Of a stretch of 64,000 nt of DNA, positions 22,988-35,319 are shown one piece after another. This DNA comes from Puccinia triticina (Eukaryota; Basidiomycota; Pucciniomycetes; Pucciniales; Pucciniaceae), in assembly GCF_026914185.1 (NCBI RefSeq), contig NC_070571.1:2480001-2544000 (forward strand), given 5' to 3'. A model generated the notes under the pieces. The model was not told the DNA's origin, did not search any database, and saw only the letters and a program-made list of their open reading frames with translations. How positions within the stretch are numbered: the first letter of the stretch is position 1; each line of letters starts with the position of its first letter. The position numbers and the translations under genes were made by a program.

Positions 22988-23100
22988 CACCACACCGGCA
23001 TAGACCGGTCATCAAGAGACACACTCCTCTCAATGACTGATTTGTACCGGTCATCAAGAGGACACACCCCTCTTGATGACGGGCATAGACCGGTGTGGTG
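22988..23100. repeat. 113-bp palindromic repeat with CACCACACCGG ends
   Basis: Ends are CACCACACCGG and CCGGTGTGGTG. Inside are copies of GACCGGTCATCAAGAGG in both orientations. Its interior is shared with 25279-25379 and the end of the array at 20625. Confidence 0.7.
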
Positions 23101-23530
23101 CTCCATTGGCGTGACAATGCCAAAAGCACATTTCAGGTGTATTGGGACAGCATAGATACAGCTATCATTCATTATAAGAGGGGGAAGGTATGTATAATAC
23201 AAGCAGTGTATGTGTACATGGAAAAGATGGAGTATTATAGATGGAATGGAGGACTAGGGTGGTTGAGGATAGGTGGTTTTATCACAGATGGAACAGCAGA
23301 CCAGGATTACATATGATGGATGATTTCACCAGGGTTTGAACGGAGGACCATGAACAGGTAAGATGGCAGGGAGGTGGAATGATTTCATTAAAAGATTTAT
23401 AGAAACTTGTCTCAACAGGGAAGGAAGAAAGGAAGGAACAGGAGGCAGAGGAGGAAAGCCCCAGACCGCCATAATTCTGGACAGGCAAGGGTACTTGCAT
23501 TCTAGGCAGGTGTTTGGTCATGGAACCATC

Positions 23531-23722
23531 TATCAGGAGGCTGTGTTGTTTGGGAGGTGGAGTTAAAAGGTATCTAACACAGGCTGCACAGCATCTTTTG
23601 CTGGAGTCTTTGTATTTGTTTGTTCAGGGAAGATTCTATCAGGAGGCTGTGTTGTTTGGAGGTGGAGTTAGAAGGTATCTATCAGGAGGCTGCGTTTTTT
23701 GGAGGTGGAGTTAGAAGGTATC
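23531..23722. repeat. Three-copy 45-bp repeat
   Basis: Units begin CTATCAGGAGGCTGTGTTGT and end GGAGTTAGAAGGTATC, at about 23531, 23636 and 23680; the first two are separated by about 60 bp of unrelated sequence. Confidence 0.75.
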
Positions 23723-24640
23723 TATCTGAAGACTGTGTATTTGTTTGTTAGTTTGTATATCATAGATGTTTGGCTGTGGATTTAATCTGTATCTAGCACA
23801 GCAAATCTGTGTTGTTTGTATTTGTGGCTGTGTAGAAAGGCTGTGTAGGTGAGAACCCCTGCAGCAGAAATCCCTCACAAGGAGCTTCCTGCAGCAGAAA
23901 TCCCTCATCCTCCAACATAAAAGGAGGGCCTCTCCCCACTATAATTTTCCTTTTTCCCCATCATCCTATAGAGGTTTGGTCACTGTGGTTAGTTTTAGTT
24001 TGTAGCAGCCTAAGAAGGTCTGTTTATTGTGGTTATTAGTAGTGGAGTAGTGTAGAGAACTTTAGTGTGTGTTAAAAACAGTAGTAGAACCAACAACCAA
24101 CCAACATCCAACATCCAACCCATATATATATATATTTACTTTGCAACAGATTATTATAACAACATAGTGTCAGCAATTTAACATCACAAATTTTTACAAC
24201 ATATATTGAACTTTATTGCACCCACCACGTTAAACCAAATTACAAAAGATTCACCACAACTATTGATGCAAGTGATCTAGGTCAGATAGAGATTACTATA
24301 CAAAAGTAAGAGCTATCTTTGGAATCAGCCACACCATTTAAATATTGATTACAAGACTCTTGGTTATTTGCATAGTACCATCAGAGGGGCAGGTCTTTCA
24401 AACCACCTGTAAATTGTAAAAGGCTTTCAACTTATTCACAACTTATTGTTAAGTTTCACACAACTAAGATATTATTTCATTTCTTGTAAGTTAATGGTCA
24501 ATCCAACAATCTTGGAGACAGAGGTAGAAATGAAGACAATTGTGTACCTAAGAGCAGATCCGCTCGGTACTGAGTGAGAATGAGATTTAATAGATCTAGA
24601 GTGCTACTGTGTAGCTGAGGAAATCTTCGGGTTCTGAGAG
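23723..24640. other. No gene recognised
   Basis: AT-rich, with a short TA microsatellite at about 24121-24134 and a second LTR-like promoter near 23918. No coding evidence. Confidence 0.4.
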
Positions 24641-24710
24641 CTGACAAGATTTATCTTGTCAGTAATTGTGCTCCGGTGGATGCACTGGTAAGTAAGATTT
24701 ATCTTACTTA
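24641..24710. other. Twin perfect 22-nt hairpins
   Basis: CTGACAAGAT-TT-ATCTTGTCAG (24641-24662) and TAAGTAAGAT-TT-ATCTTACTTA (24689-24710) share the core AAGATTTATCTT but have different outer stems. They are separated by 26 nt. Confidence 0.75.
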
Positions 24711-25278
24711 GGCTCATGGGTCTTGTTCCTTAAGATTCACCAATGCGAGCTAGGAGGGACCTGGGACTGCGGTTGTCTGTCGCTGTGCACAGGAAAAACC
24801 ATCAGTCTAAAGTCATTTGTGACTATGGCACAACAGCAATGATCTTACCTCCGTTGTTGGGGTTAGAGATTCTTTTGCTGAGGCTGAAACCTTGTCGGTC
24901 TAGGGCGTCGGATACAAGTGGGCTGCGAGATCGTTAAGACACTCTAGTCAGCTCCATCTGTCCTAGCTGAGGCTGTTCCAAACGGACTCACGTACCTGGT
25001 AGGTGTTTTGTCCTGTTTGGTTCGCTTGGGCGCTTCGTCGGTTGCTGACGTGGCTAAAGGTTTAGGAGCGGATGAATTAGCTTTAGCCAACTTCATCCGC
25101 CTGAGGGCGGCATGCATATTGCATGCGCCTGGAGGTCGCGCCAGCTCACCTCGGTCCCCAGTAGGGTTAGGTCTAACAGCCTTGCGCTTCCTCTGATTCG
25201 GGGATGTACTCGAATCCTGACACTTATCTCCCCCTCAACGGAACTTCGATTACCACTCATCCATCCCTTTGGAGTCCC

Positions 25279-25379
25279 TACACCGGTCATCAAGAGGACA
25301 CACCCCTCTTGATGACCGGCATAGACCGGTCATCGAGAGGACACATCCCTCTTGATGACCGGCATGGACCGGTGTGGTA
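25279..25379. repeat. Palindromic ACCGGTCATCAAGAGG repeat
   Basis: Two head-to-tail palindromic units, each an arm ACCGGTCATCAAGAGG, a short spacer ACACACCC, and the reverse arm. The right end GGACCGGTGTGGT matches the end of 22988-23100. Confidence 0.75.
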
Positions 25380-25584
25380 AGCCAATCCTGATCTACCCAG
25401 AAAGCCAGCAACCATCAATCACAAGGCTGTCACACCTCAAGACTAAACCCCATACCTCTGGCCCCCTTGTCAGCAAAGCCCAAGGCCCTCAACATACCCA
25501 CTCAATGGTCATACCCTGGATCATAGTATTTCCTATTCCCACACTCCCCCCCTCTTGGATAAACCCTCTCCCTAGTCTCAAACA

Positions 25585-25660
25585 TCTACCCACCAGGGGG
25601 GAAAATGTGTTGCACTATCTAGAGAGTGCCAGATTGTAATTTTTATCTGGAATTGTGGAC
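25585..25660 (+). repeat. LTR-like terminus, family L (copy 3)
   Basis: CACCAGGGGGGAAAA followed by TGTGTTGCACTATCTAGAG and AGTGCCAGATTGTAATT. This is the clearest of the three junctions; the G-run would be the polypurine tract and TGTG the LTR start. Confidence 0.5.
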
Positions 25661-26457
25661 AATGTCAACTGTCACCTCAAAGGCCTCTCAAGGTGACACT
25701 ATCCTGATGTTATGTTCTGCCCAATCCAATGTCATCTTACTAGAAACACTGACACTACATGATGTTTAGCTCATGTAATGAAGATATCAAATGCAGACAC
25801 CTTCATACTTATGCCAATGAATTACGGGTGCCTCATTTGACCAATGTTTTGCGTTCACACACAAGATGAAATTGTGCAACTGTTGGTCTTGAGAGGGACT
25901 TCATTTAGGCCACTTCCAGCTGATTTGAACTCTCTCTCTGTTCCATTATAGGAGATGGTGGAACAGAGGGTCTGTAGACTGTGACTTCGACTAAGTGAAG
26001 ATTCCTAACAACACCATGGGCCTGCTGGTGGGGTCCCAAGCCATGGGTCATAAATGCGGACTCAGTGACATCCCTAGGTTGAGGGAATGCTCATCATTTT
26101 GCACAAGTTGTCTGTACTTCTGGGCTTTGTGTTGTGGTGACTTCAAAGTGATTGCTGTCAGACAAGAGGAGGGGTGAAACACAACCATACAACAATCAAA
26201 GTGCTACGCTGAGGAGATTTGGTACAAAACTATAATTGGTGAAAAAGAGCATCAATGACAATCTCTTGGGTGTGATTCTTGAGGTGGGTACCCCAATGCC
26301 TGCCTTCAGGAACTTGAGCTCCTTTGAGAATGCTCCGGATACATCCCAAAACAATCCAATAGTGAGCCTTTGCACCACTTAGCAGGACCCAACCACAGGT
26401 ATCACAACAACCTTGTATGGGGCTGATATTGTAGAAAAAAAGTCCATCTGTGCTCCT
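25661..26457. other. No gene recognised
   Basis: Probably LTR interior followed by degenerate sequence. No domain-bearing frame. Confidence 0.35.
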
Positions 26458-26748
26458 TCAGAACTCCTCCCCCCCCCCATGAACAAGTGGACATAACTTG
26501 ATCAAGATGGTTATCCTATGCAGGTTTTCACCAGGGATTATCTCATCCACCCCAGCACAGAGACAGTACATCCTAATGGGTTGCACCATGTACTGAAACG
26601 TGCCATTCAACTTCTGCTGGCATTGATCAATTTGAGCAGCCATCAGAAATTGAAGTCCTGGTGAGTGCTTGAAGTGCTGATATACATCCAATTGTGTGCT
26701 TGCCCCCATGCCATATTGCCAACCAATCAAGGACCTAGCCTGATCCAT
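26458..26748 (-). pseudogene. Unidentified coding remnant
   Basis: A 96-residue frame with a composition typical of a folded protein (DQARSLIGWQYG, FKHSPGLQFLMAAQ). It has no stop-to-stop neighbours in phase and I cannot name a family. A gag-like or other retroelement protein fragment is possible. Confidence 0.25.
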
Positions 26749-27774
26749 ATGGTTGGCAGCTCATATTCCCCTTGAATCAGGTAAGCTTGGAGTGACCATT
26801 GACAATCCAATTGAGGGAGTATGTTAAGTTTAATATCAAGAGAAGAAATTTAAATTACCATCTTACATTTGATGGATGGCCAACATCTGACTGACCCTGG
26901 CCTTTTTCACTTGTCTCATCAAGGCATCAACCGGGGCTGTGAGATGATCTCCTCAAGATCACACCAGAAGCTGAAGAATCATATTCACCTGATGATGACC
27001 TGCATGACTTTTTGATCATGTCACTGGAGGAAGAATCATCCTAGCCCTTAGCAAACCCTGAAATTGGTGTATACACAGGAATCTCCCCCCTGGTGTGAAG
27101 AGAGCAATCCTTCTTTTTTGTGGTGTACCATGCCCCACACAACCAACTCTAGTTCTAAATACCAAGGAACATATTAATCAAGAGTGTTTTTCCGGAGCAT
27201 GGCAAGCAGATGACCTGATCACCTGCTTGAAACACCAGGCCAGGTGGCACACATTTCAAATCAATCTTCACAAAATTTCTATGCAGAATGCAAACTCAAC
27301 AGCACCAGGTCTCAAGGTGGGTGGGTGTTGAAACATGGCGCTGTAGCATCATTCGACATTTTTGGCCTTAGTGACCATGGGATCTGGAACCCATCTGAGG
27401 TAGATGAATTGTAGATCAAGAATTGATGCCATCAATCTGTTGTTTCTCACGTTTTCTGTTGCCATGTAGTTCCAATAATCGGATCAAATCTCTTGTTGAG
27501 GAAATCTGTTGTGTTTTCCCCACTTTATATAGTCTCCTTGTATTGGTCATATTTTCATGGAATTTTTATTAACACTGCGGCTTCTGGTGGCTGAACAGCG
27601 TGTGTTTGCTAGGACTTCACAATTGGTTGACCAACTAGCCATAGGGACTGGGCACAGTTGGGAGCTCTCTGGTAGTAGGATCAGGGTAAAAATGTTTGGC
27701 TGGTAACTGCTAGACTGCGCGGAGCTTAGAGTCCAACCCCGCAAGTGCAATCGGGATGAGAGAAATAGGTGGGT

Positions 27775-29042
27775 TCAGGTTTGAATCCGCCTAGAGAATA
27801 CGGGATAGTGCGCAGGCTTGTCATGTAAGGCTTTCCAAATTTTCAGCTGGGTAATATTTATCACTGATCCCTCACCCATGTGTTGAAGCGATGAAAGATC
27901 TTGCAGATAATGTCTGAAGATTTGCTTTTCCGCACACACAGATGTAACAACTTTTCTATGCAATTCAGACATCAAATGAATCTCAGAGGCTTTGCCTACT
28001 GGTGAGGCTTGGTTGGGGCTGATCTGGTGACACAGGAAATGCTTCACGGTTTTTGTCCTGCGTGTATGTAACGGGGTTCTTGATCGCATGGCGGCGATGC
28101 TGGAGAATTAAACCTATGATGTTCTTGGGGGGTTGATGAGCGCCAAGTGGGTTGGTATAGTCCCTGGTTGCTGGTTTCCACGGTGCCAGCAAACTACATC
28201 CCCTGCGCATCGCGGAGCTGCAACTTTGAATCTGGCAGGCTTTTAATTGAGGAAAGGGGTGCAAGAATCAGAGAAGGTTGAATTACCAATCACCCCGCGG
28301 TGAAGGCTATGAAGCGGAGAGCGTAACATTTTTGCAGCCAACACAGCAGAAGAGGAAAGATGGGGAGGGTTTGGCCGGGAGGACTTGTTATTATGCACTA
28401 GGACATCGGCCCCTGCAGGCATGGAACTAGAAAGCTCGTCCACCACAAAGCACGGCCCTGCTCTGGGGTAGACAAATGCCACTTGACATTGATCTATGTC
28501 CATGACGGGTGTGCAGCCAACAGGAATGTGCACCATCATGCGATTCAAGGCAAGTCTCAAGAGGCCACAAAGGCCAAGAAGAGGTTATACCACAGAAAAC
28601 TTGTACAATTTGGCACAAACAACCAGCCACAATTAGCATTAGGAAGGCTTAATGTGGGGCAGGAGCGACAAAATGAAAGGGGCCAAGTGCCCGCCTTTGT
28701 GATTGCTTGCAGAGAAGGTTGACCGCTGGAGTGATAACGTACAAAGAACCCTCAGGCAAAGTCCAAAGGTTCCCCTTTCTCAAAATGTGAAACGGAAAAT
28801 TGCCCTTGCTGGGTGCAGGAATTGGTACCAGCATCGGATGAGTGCACCTTGGACATGAGGGGTATATCTGTGCCTGTATTTTGCTCCCCTTGGGCATACG
28901 CCAACTGAAGCTCCATCCTCCGTAATTGTAAATACACAATAGCCCCCAGAATGATTGAGGTTGCTGGTAATATCCATCTCTCTAATACAAATCCGGAAAA
29001 CATAAATAGTGTGGGGGATATTATACATATCAATAGTTGCAT
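27775..29042 (-). CDS. Possible multi-exon hypothetical gene
   Basis: Several minus-strand segments look protein-like in succession: 29042-28752 with a hydrophobic span (ILPATSIILGAIVYL) followed by a polar region, 28560-28276 (CFVVDELSSSMPAGADVL) ending at a GTAATT donor-like site, 28220-27990 (NPLGAHQPPKNIIGLIL), and 27985-27775 (INITQLKIWKALHDKP) to a stop. Exon phases were not all reconciled, so the exact structure is uncertain. No domain was recognised. If real it would be a membrane-associated protein; it could equally be chance frames in a moderately GC-rich area. Confidence 0.3.
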
Positions 29043-31306
29043 TGCCTCCCATCAGCTCGGACCTGAAATCCCAATGACAGCCTACCAACAATATCAAGTT
29101 TTGCTCCAGTCATCAGTGGACACGGTTCCTGCCATATTATATGACTTTTGTACCCAAATTTTCTTCTTTGGTCGGCTCGTCGTACGTTTGAAGTCGACTC
29201 TCCCCACCATTCATGTGGAACGATTCTGCTGGCAGGTTCACCGTGGAGAATTCCCCTTGGCTCACGAATTCCAAAGCACTCAAGCATTTGGCACAGCCTA
29301 CGTTGTGAAGGTCCACATGAACCCCATTTTAGGGTGTGTGAGTTACATTGAAGTTGTTGATAAGGACATGATTCTGGTGAGCTTTATCTTATCACTCCGT
29401 CCTCCAAGAAAGACCAGTGCTGCTGTGGGTCAATGCTAGAGGTGCTGACGGGGAATGATGTAGTCAAAGCCTGCCCATATCAAACTCATCCCAGTCGAAT
29501 TCAAAGCACACAAGATCTTTCAAACACTTCAACGGGGGGATTCAATCAGATTTGGAGGCGTGGCAGCTGAAGGGTCAGATACCGGCACCAGTTTATTATT
29601 GTTATGGGTAAGTTTTCTCCCAGCTCAAAAACTCAGGCTTTAATACTCATAGCAAGAGTTGGGTGCAGGTTGAACATGCTGCAAAGATGGAACAAGGCCA
29701 GAGCACATCCTATGACTTGAGGCGCGATCCAAAGAAACTCTTTGAACTGCGAGTGAAGGATTGGAAGTCCCCTTCCAAAAATAGACAACCGAAGGGAAAG
29801 AAGGTTCACTCAAAGACAGTGTAATGGTATATAAGGCCGGCTAAGGTCCGATTTGTAACTTGTGGAATGCTTCTCATCACCACCTTTATTGATATCTCAT
29901 GTTCCAAGCTCCGCCCGTATCAACTATGCCTGCTCTGATAAATGTTAGCCCCCTGCTGAAGTGTTGTGCTTGACTTTGTCAGGCTACAGCAAATTGTAAG
30001 AGTACGTAAAGTTTGGATGTTGGCCAGACAGAGATTATGTTTGACATAACCTGCTCTACTCAGGGCAGAGAACCCGCTCAGAAAGAGGATCTAAATGGAA
30101 TGCATGCACAGCTGTCAGGTTGGAATTTAGCCGTTCCTTTCATCATGTTGTAAATGGGTTGAGATTCTGATTCACGGAGAAGGGAAACATACATGACATT
30201 ATATATTATAGATATATCAGCGGGGAACATCACCAGCAGATTGTTAGTAGAGGGACATCAAAGCAGGCACAAATCTCTAGAGGCTACTTGCATGACACAG
30301 AGGACATTCAAGTACAAGTCACTTGCGGAGATGTTTGAGGTAAAAGGAACAGGGAAGTGGGATTCAACGTTGAGGAACTCTTGCCGGTGCTAAGCCGGAA
30401 GCAGTTGGAGGAGGGGAAAAAGAAACTAAGAATAGGCTGCGTATGCCCTCCGGGGTGATTGGCCGTGAGTTGAGCGCAGAGAGTCGTGTAAGCGTGGAGG
30501 GGGGTTGATTTTCTGACGGCTGGAGTTGCGCGTCGGCGATTTTTGTTTGAGAGGAGTGCCGGGGATACTGCCAGCGGGATGTGATCTAAACCAAAGAAGT
30601 GGAGGAGATCGGCGTTTTTGCAGGGTAAGGAACTTAAAGACGTGAGACTTGCGGGCAGACAATTGCCAAGACTTAAACTTAGAATTTTGATGGATAACTG
30701 AGAATTTTATGGTTCAGAGTGGGTCCATGCCGCTCCAAAGCCGGATTTTGAACTGAACTCAAACTCTGGAGCTTGTGACATCTAACAGACAGCTCATCAC
30801 AACCTAGCGCGCATGCGCGCGCTACAACAAGACAAGAAACAGAGACAAAACAAAAGAACAAAAAACAACAAAAACCAACCCTTCTCATCCAAAACCCTAA
30901 CCAACGCGCGCAGAATGAAAAAAGAAACAAGAAAAATAACAAAACTTGATGAAAAGAAAAGTCACAGGAAAACAAAACCATCAACACAGAAACAAAGGAA
31001 AGAGAGGAGGAAAAGAAAGAAAACCTGAAACGCCTTGAGGATGCGCGCCACGCCTGCGCCGCTGAATCTTGAGGAAGCCTTGAGGGCTGGAAACTTGAGG
31101 TCTTGATGTCTTGAATCCTGACGTCCTCCAGCGCGCGCCATGCGCGGAAAAAAAGCTTGATTCCTCCGCGTGTACCAGTTTGTCCACCACATCCACCCAC
31201 GACTTGCAGTCTGTCCCTAGACTGCTTGTCCCGTGTCCTTGCCTAAAAAGAAAATCCAAGTCCCTAAAGAAAGAGAAGGGAAACCAACCCGGGAGCGTAC
31301 GCGGTG
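29043..31306. other. No gene firmly supported
   Basis: A plus-strand frame (28951-29439) overlaps the minus-strand candidate and is not better supported. A TATATAAGG box lies near 29830. An alternating purine-pyrimidine run (AGCGCGCATGCGCGCGCT, 30806-30823) and A-rich/Lys-encoding low complexity (30830-31030) follow. The right end probably includes the 3' untranslated region or LTR of the split Gypsy element. Confidence 0.35.
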
Positions 31307-31388
31307 CTCACGAGCGTGGCATAAAGTAGAGTTTTGACGATACGCGGTAGCAACTACCCGGGAGATGCATACTTGGAGAGGAACTTAC
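31307..31388 (-). repeat. Intron-like repeat unit, copy c (82 nt)
   Basis: On the minus strand it starts GTAAGTTCCTC and ends CTCGTGAG, so it has GT and AG ends. Related units are 59410-59489 and 59881-59954. This copy supplies the TAA stop of the integrase frame. Confidence 0.55.
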
Positions 31389-34034
31389 TTCTGGTCAAGA
31401 ATGTCCTCCCGGGAAAAGAACCTCTTCACTTGATCCGCGGCGAAGCGCCGCTTGAGCTCCGTGCCATCGAGCTCCTCCAAAACGTAGGAACCGCCCTGGA
31501 CTTGCTTCACAACTCGATAGGGACCGTTCCAACGATGAGCAAACAACTGCCCCCACTGAATCTCCAAAGAACGGTTGTACGCCAAAACCTTGTCCCCAGC
31601 CTTGAGCGGGTCCTGTAGTCGCGACGTGTTCTTCTCTTGAGAGTACCGAACAGATTCACCCCTTGCGTCCATCATTCGTTTGAAGGCAATGCCGCGCAAT
31701 TCTTTGCTGCGCTCGAGTTGCAAAGAACACGCGGCTAGAAGGTCAGCAGTATCCTTCACGGAATCCCAATCAACTCCTAGGTAAGACTCAATTTCCAGAT
31801 CAAGGGGGAGCACGGCCCGCTGCCCGAACACCACTTCATACGGCGAATAACCGGTCGTCCTCTTGGTCGATATTCAATTGGCAAACAACACCAAGGGTAA
31901 GAACTTTCGACAGTTCTTGCCGCTCTCGCCCGCCAACTTGACTAACGCAGCCTTCAGGGGGCCATGGCCACGTTTCACCATTCCTTGGCCCTCAGGGTAG
32001 TAAGGCGTAGAGACTCGATGTTGCCCGGGTAATGCGCGTAACATATCCGCTAGCGCACCGCCGAATTCGGAACCGCCATCCGTCGAATAAGCCTGCGCTA
32101 GACCATAGCGCATAGTCCAGTGGTCCTGCAGGAAGGAGGCCACCGCCTCTGACGTCAGGTTGTTGAGAATTTTAGCTTCAACCCATCCTGAAAAGTCATC
32201 TCGCGCTACTATCAAGTACTTCGCGCCACCCGCCTTGAGATGCACGGCGTCCATAGAGACCCGTCCGAACACTGTAGATTCGCCCGTAGGGTAACGTATC
32301 TCCTGAGGACGACGAAGATCCTTCTTCTGACAAGCTTCGCAGCTGCAACACCATTTCGACACCAGAAGCGCTCCGACACCCAACGATAAGTTTCCGTTGA
32401 GCCGCGGTGACCCAGATCCTCATGAATTTTCGAGAGAATCTCATACTGCTTTGCCGGAACCGTGACCACAATGCGAGGAAGGGGAACTCCCCTCTTCATT
32501 AGCCGCCCAGACTGTAGGAAGAAATCAGCTGATCAGCGCTTCAGCGCGCGAAACTCCTTAGTGTCCATCCCATCCGGCCTGCGCAAAGTGGCCAGAAAGC
32601 GTTCGAGGTCGCGCCAATACCCTTGCTGGAACCCTGAGTAAGATTCCTCCTCACCCACCGCGTAAGAATGCCGCGCTTTGATGTGAGGCTGATCTTCGTC
32701 AAAATCTGAAGGGGGGTCTGATTCATCGTCCCCTTGAGGGCGTCTTGAGAGGCCGTCGGGCATTGTGAAGGATTTCCCGGGCTTGTGCACGATATCGAAC
32801 GAAAAAAGGTGAATAAAAGCAACCCAGCGAGTCATCGGCGCGTTGGGTAGGCTAGGAGCGTTGATCATTTCGATTAGAGAGTGCGCGTCCACCTGCAGCT
32901 CAAAATGCTGCCCCCACAAGATTGTCTGCATCTTTTTGAGGACGCAAGCCACCCCGCAAAGCTCGATTTTTGGCTGCGAATACCGGGATTCAACTTTGGA
33001 GAAGAGAAGCGACTCGTACAAAGCAGGTCGATCCAAGCCGTTTGCATCCTCTTGAGTAAGGACCGCTCCTGCTGCGTGAAAGCTCGAATCTACTTCTAGT
33101 TTAATCTTGCCGGCTTCCGCTCCGTACTGAATCTTGACCAAAACAATATCGCGGCCCACTATCATCTTCAGCTTCTGAAAGGCGGCTTCACACTCCGCAG
33201 ACCACAACCAGTCGGCGTCCTTTCGCGTAAGGCGTCCGAGGGCACGCAGATCTCCGACAAGGAAGGTATGAATATTTGAACCCCAGGAATCCGCGGACTC
33301 CCGTCGCATCGACCGGGGTTGGCCAAGAGACAATCTTATTGACCTTAGACTTTTCCATCCGTCGACCTTCCTTGCATACCACGTGTCCTACGATCTCCAG
33401 CACGGGAACACATGCCGCAAGCTTTGACGCCGAGACCGTGAGACCACTCTCTTCAATGCGGAACCGAATCCTCTCCAGCGTAGTTGCGTACTCCCAAATA
33501 AATCGGCGGATACCCGGATGCCATTCAAGAACCTCTCCATTGTAATCTGACGTAGGGCCCTTAATGCCGCCATCGTCAATAAAGATGCCCGCGTGTTCAG
33601 GAATCTCCTCCTGGAGTATCCAAACCATTTGGGCTTGGTAAACGGCCACGGAATTCGTAGCTCCTTGAGGAAGCCGCGTGAGTTTAAAACGTCCCAAAGG
33701 CGTATCGAATGTGGTAAGCGGTCGGGAAATCGGGTCCAGTGCGCGTTCGTCGTAGCCGCCCATAATATCCCCCAGACCGTAACATGCGCGTCCGGCAAAA
33801 GAATCAACAAAATCCTCCGTGGCAGGCGGTACTCCCGCGTCCTTAATGGTCACCTTATTGAGGGGTTGCAGATTGAGTACTACCCTCAACTTCCCATTGC
33901 CCTTCAACACACAGAAGACGGGGCTGGTGTAGCTCGAGGTGGACTGCTCGTAAAGTCCATTCTTGACGCGCTCCCGGATAATCTGGATGTACTCGTCAAC
34001 TTTCGCAGCCGGTATAGGGAGTTTTGGCATCCAC
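31385..34034 (-). pseudogene. Gypsy 2, 3' half: RT, RNase H, integrase
   Basis: RT begins near 34034 (IRERVKNGLYEQSTSSY), with FDTPLGRFKLTRLPQG and a catalytic box read as FIDDGG instead of YVDD. A frameshift near 33280 leads to RNase H (LEVDSSFHAAGAVL, HKPGKSFTMPDGLSR) ending at a TGA (32533). The integrase zinc domain (HEDLGHRGSTETY, CEACQKK) contains a frameshift near 32390. The DDE core follows (SMDAVHLKAGG, STDGGSEFGG, YYPEGQGMVKRGHG), then a TGA at 31874 and the C-terminal part (GYSPYEVVFGQ, then GPYRVVKQV) to 31385. The conserved order and the limited lesions (two frameshifts, two nonsense codons) indicate moderate age. Confidence 0.85.
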
Positions 34035-34036
34035 AT

Positions 34037-34165
34037 TCTTCGGTCCCAAACCGAGAAAAAAAAGGACTCATCTCCGGTTTGGGACCGTATTCATTGCTGA
34101 GCTGGGGAGGCTGGCTCACCAGCACTGACCTAATGGCTGGTCCAGCTCACCCAATGCAGTCACTA
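34037..34165 (+). repeat. Left terminal inverted repeat of the KDZ giant
   Basis: Starts TCTTCGGTCCCAAACCGAG, then eight A, then GGACTCATCTCCGGTTTGGG. The segments CGGTCCCAAACC and GGTTTGGGACCG within it can pair. It continues through a GAGCTGGGGAGGCTGG block to the array. Confidence 0.85.
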
Positions 34166-35262
34166 AGTCAGCTCCCCCAGCTCCACCCACCCCACACCAT
34201 CCCAGCTCTTCCAGCTCTAGCCCAAGGCAAGATATCCAGCTCTTCCAGCTCCACCTGCCACACACAAACACCATCCCAGCTCTTCCAGCTCTGGCCCAAG
34301 GCAAGATAGCCAGCTCTTCCAGCTCCACCTGCCACACACCATCCCAGCTCTTCCAGCTCTGGCCCAAGGCAAAATTGCCAGCTCTTCCCCCCCCACCTGC
34401 CACACACCATCCCAGCTCTTCCAGCTTTTGCCCAAGGCAAGATAGCCAGCTCTTCCAGCTCCTCCCGCCACACACTATCCCAGCTCTTCTAGCTCTTGCC
34501 CAACGCAAGATTGCCAGCTCTTTCCAGCTCCACCTGCCACACACCATCCCAGCTCTTCCAGCTCTTGCCCAAGGCAAGATAGCCGGCTCTTCCAGCTCCA
34601 CCTGCCACAAACCATCCCAGCTCTTCCAGCTCTTGCCTAACGCAAGATTGCCAGCTCTTCCAGCTCCACCTGCCACACACCATCCCAGCTCTTCCAGTTC
34701 TTGCCCAAGGCAAGATAGCCAGCTCTTCCAGCTCCACCTGCCACACACCATCCCAGCTCTTCCAGCTCTGGCCCAAGGCAAAATTGCCAGCTCTTCCACC
34801 CCCACCTGCCACACACCATCCCAGCTCTTCCAGCTTTTGCCCAAGGCAAGATAGCCAGCTCTTCCAGCTCCTCCCGCCACACACTATTCCAGCTCTTCCA
34901 GCTCTTGCCCAACGCAAGATTGCCAGCTCTTTCCAGCTCCACCTGCCACACACCATCCCAGCTCTTCCAGCTCTTGCCCAATGCGAGATTGCCAGCTCTT
35001 TCCAGCTCCACCTGCCACACACCATCCCAGCTCTTCCAGCTCTTGCCCAAGGCAAGATAGCCAGCTCTTTCCAGCTCCACCTGCCACACACCATCCCAGC
35101 TCTTCCAGCTCTGGCCCAAGGCAAGATAGCCAGCTCCCCCAGCTCCACCAGCCACACACTATCCCAGCCCTTCCAGCTCTTGCCCAAGGCAAGATTACCA
35201 GCTCTTCCAGCTCCACCTGCCACACACCATCCCAGATCTTCCAGCTCTTGCCCAAGGTTTCA
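34166..35262. repeat. Left subterminal 68-bp array, about 16 units
   Basis: Units hold CCAGCTCTTCCAGCTCTTGC, the small palindrome CTTGCCCAAGGCAAG and CCACCTGCCACACACCATC. All reading frames across it stay open for long stretches, which gives false protein predictions rich in Pro, Ser, Trp and Gly. The right-hand array is the same sequence inverted. Confidence 0.9.
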
Positions 35263-35319
35263 TCCAAGAAATAAAGTATCATAACAGCTTTGGAAAAAAA
35301 TGTGCCAATCAAATGGCAG

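Noticed and set aside
30806..30823. Alternating GCGCATGCGC run as a functional Z-DNA element
   Set aside because: A single 18-nt run with no associated gene start; composition alone does not support a function.
30813..31028. Lys/Arg-rich frame
   Set aside because: A-rich low-complexity sequence; the opposite strand is equally open and neither has support.
34116..35312. Several long open frames on both strands rich in Trp/Gly or Pro/Ser
   Set aside because: They are produced by the 68-bp array, which is open in several frames at once on both strands; no start, splice or domain evidence exists.
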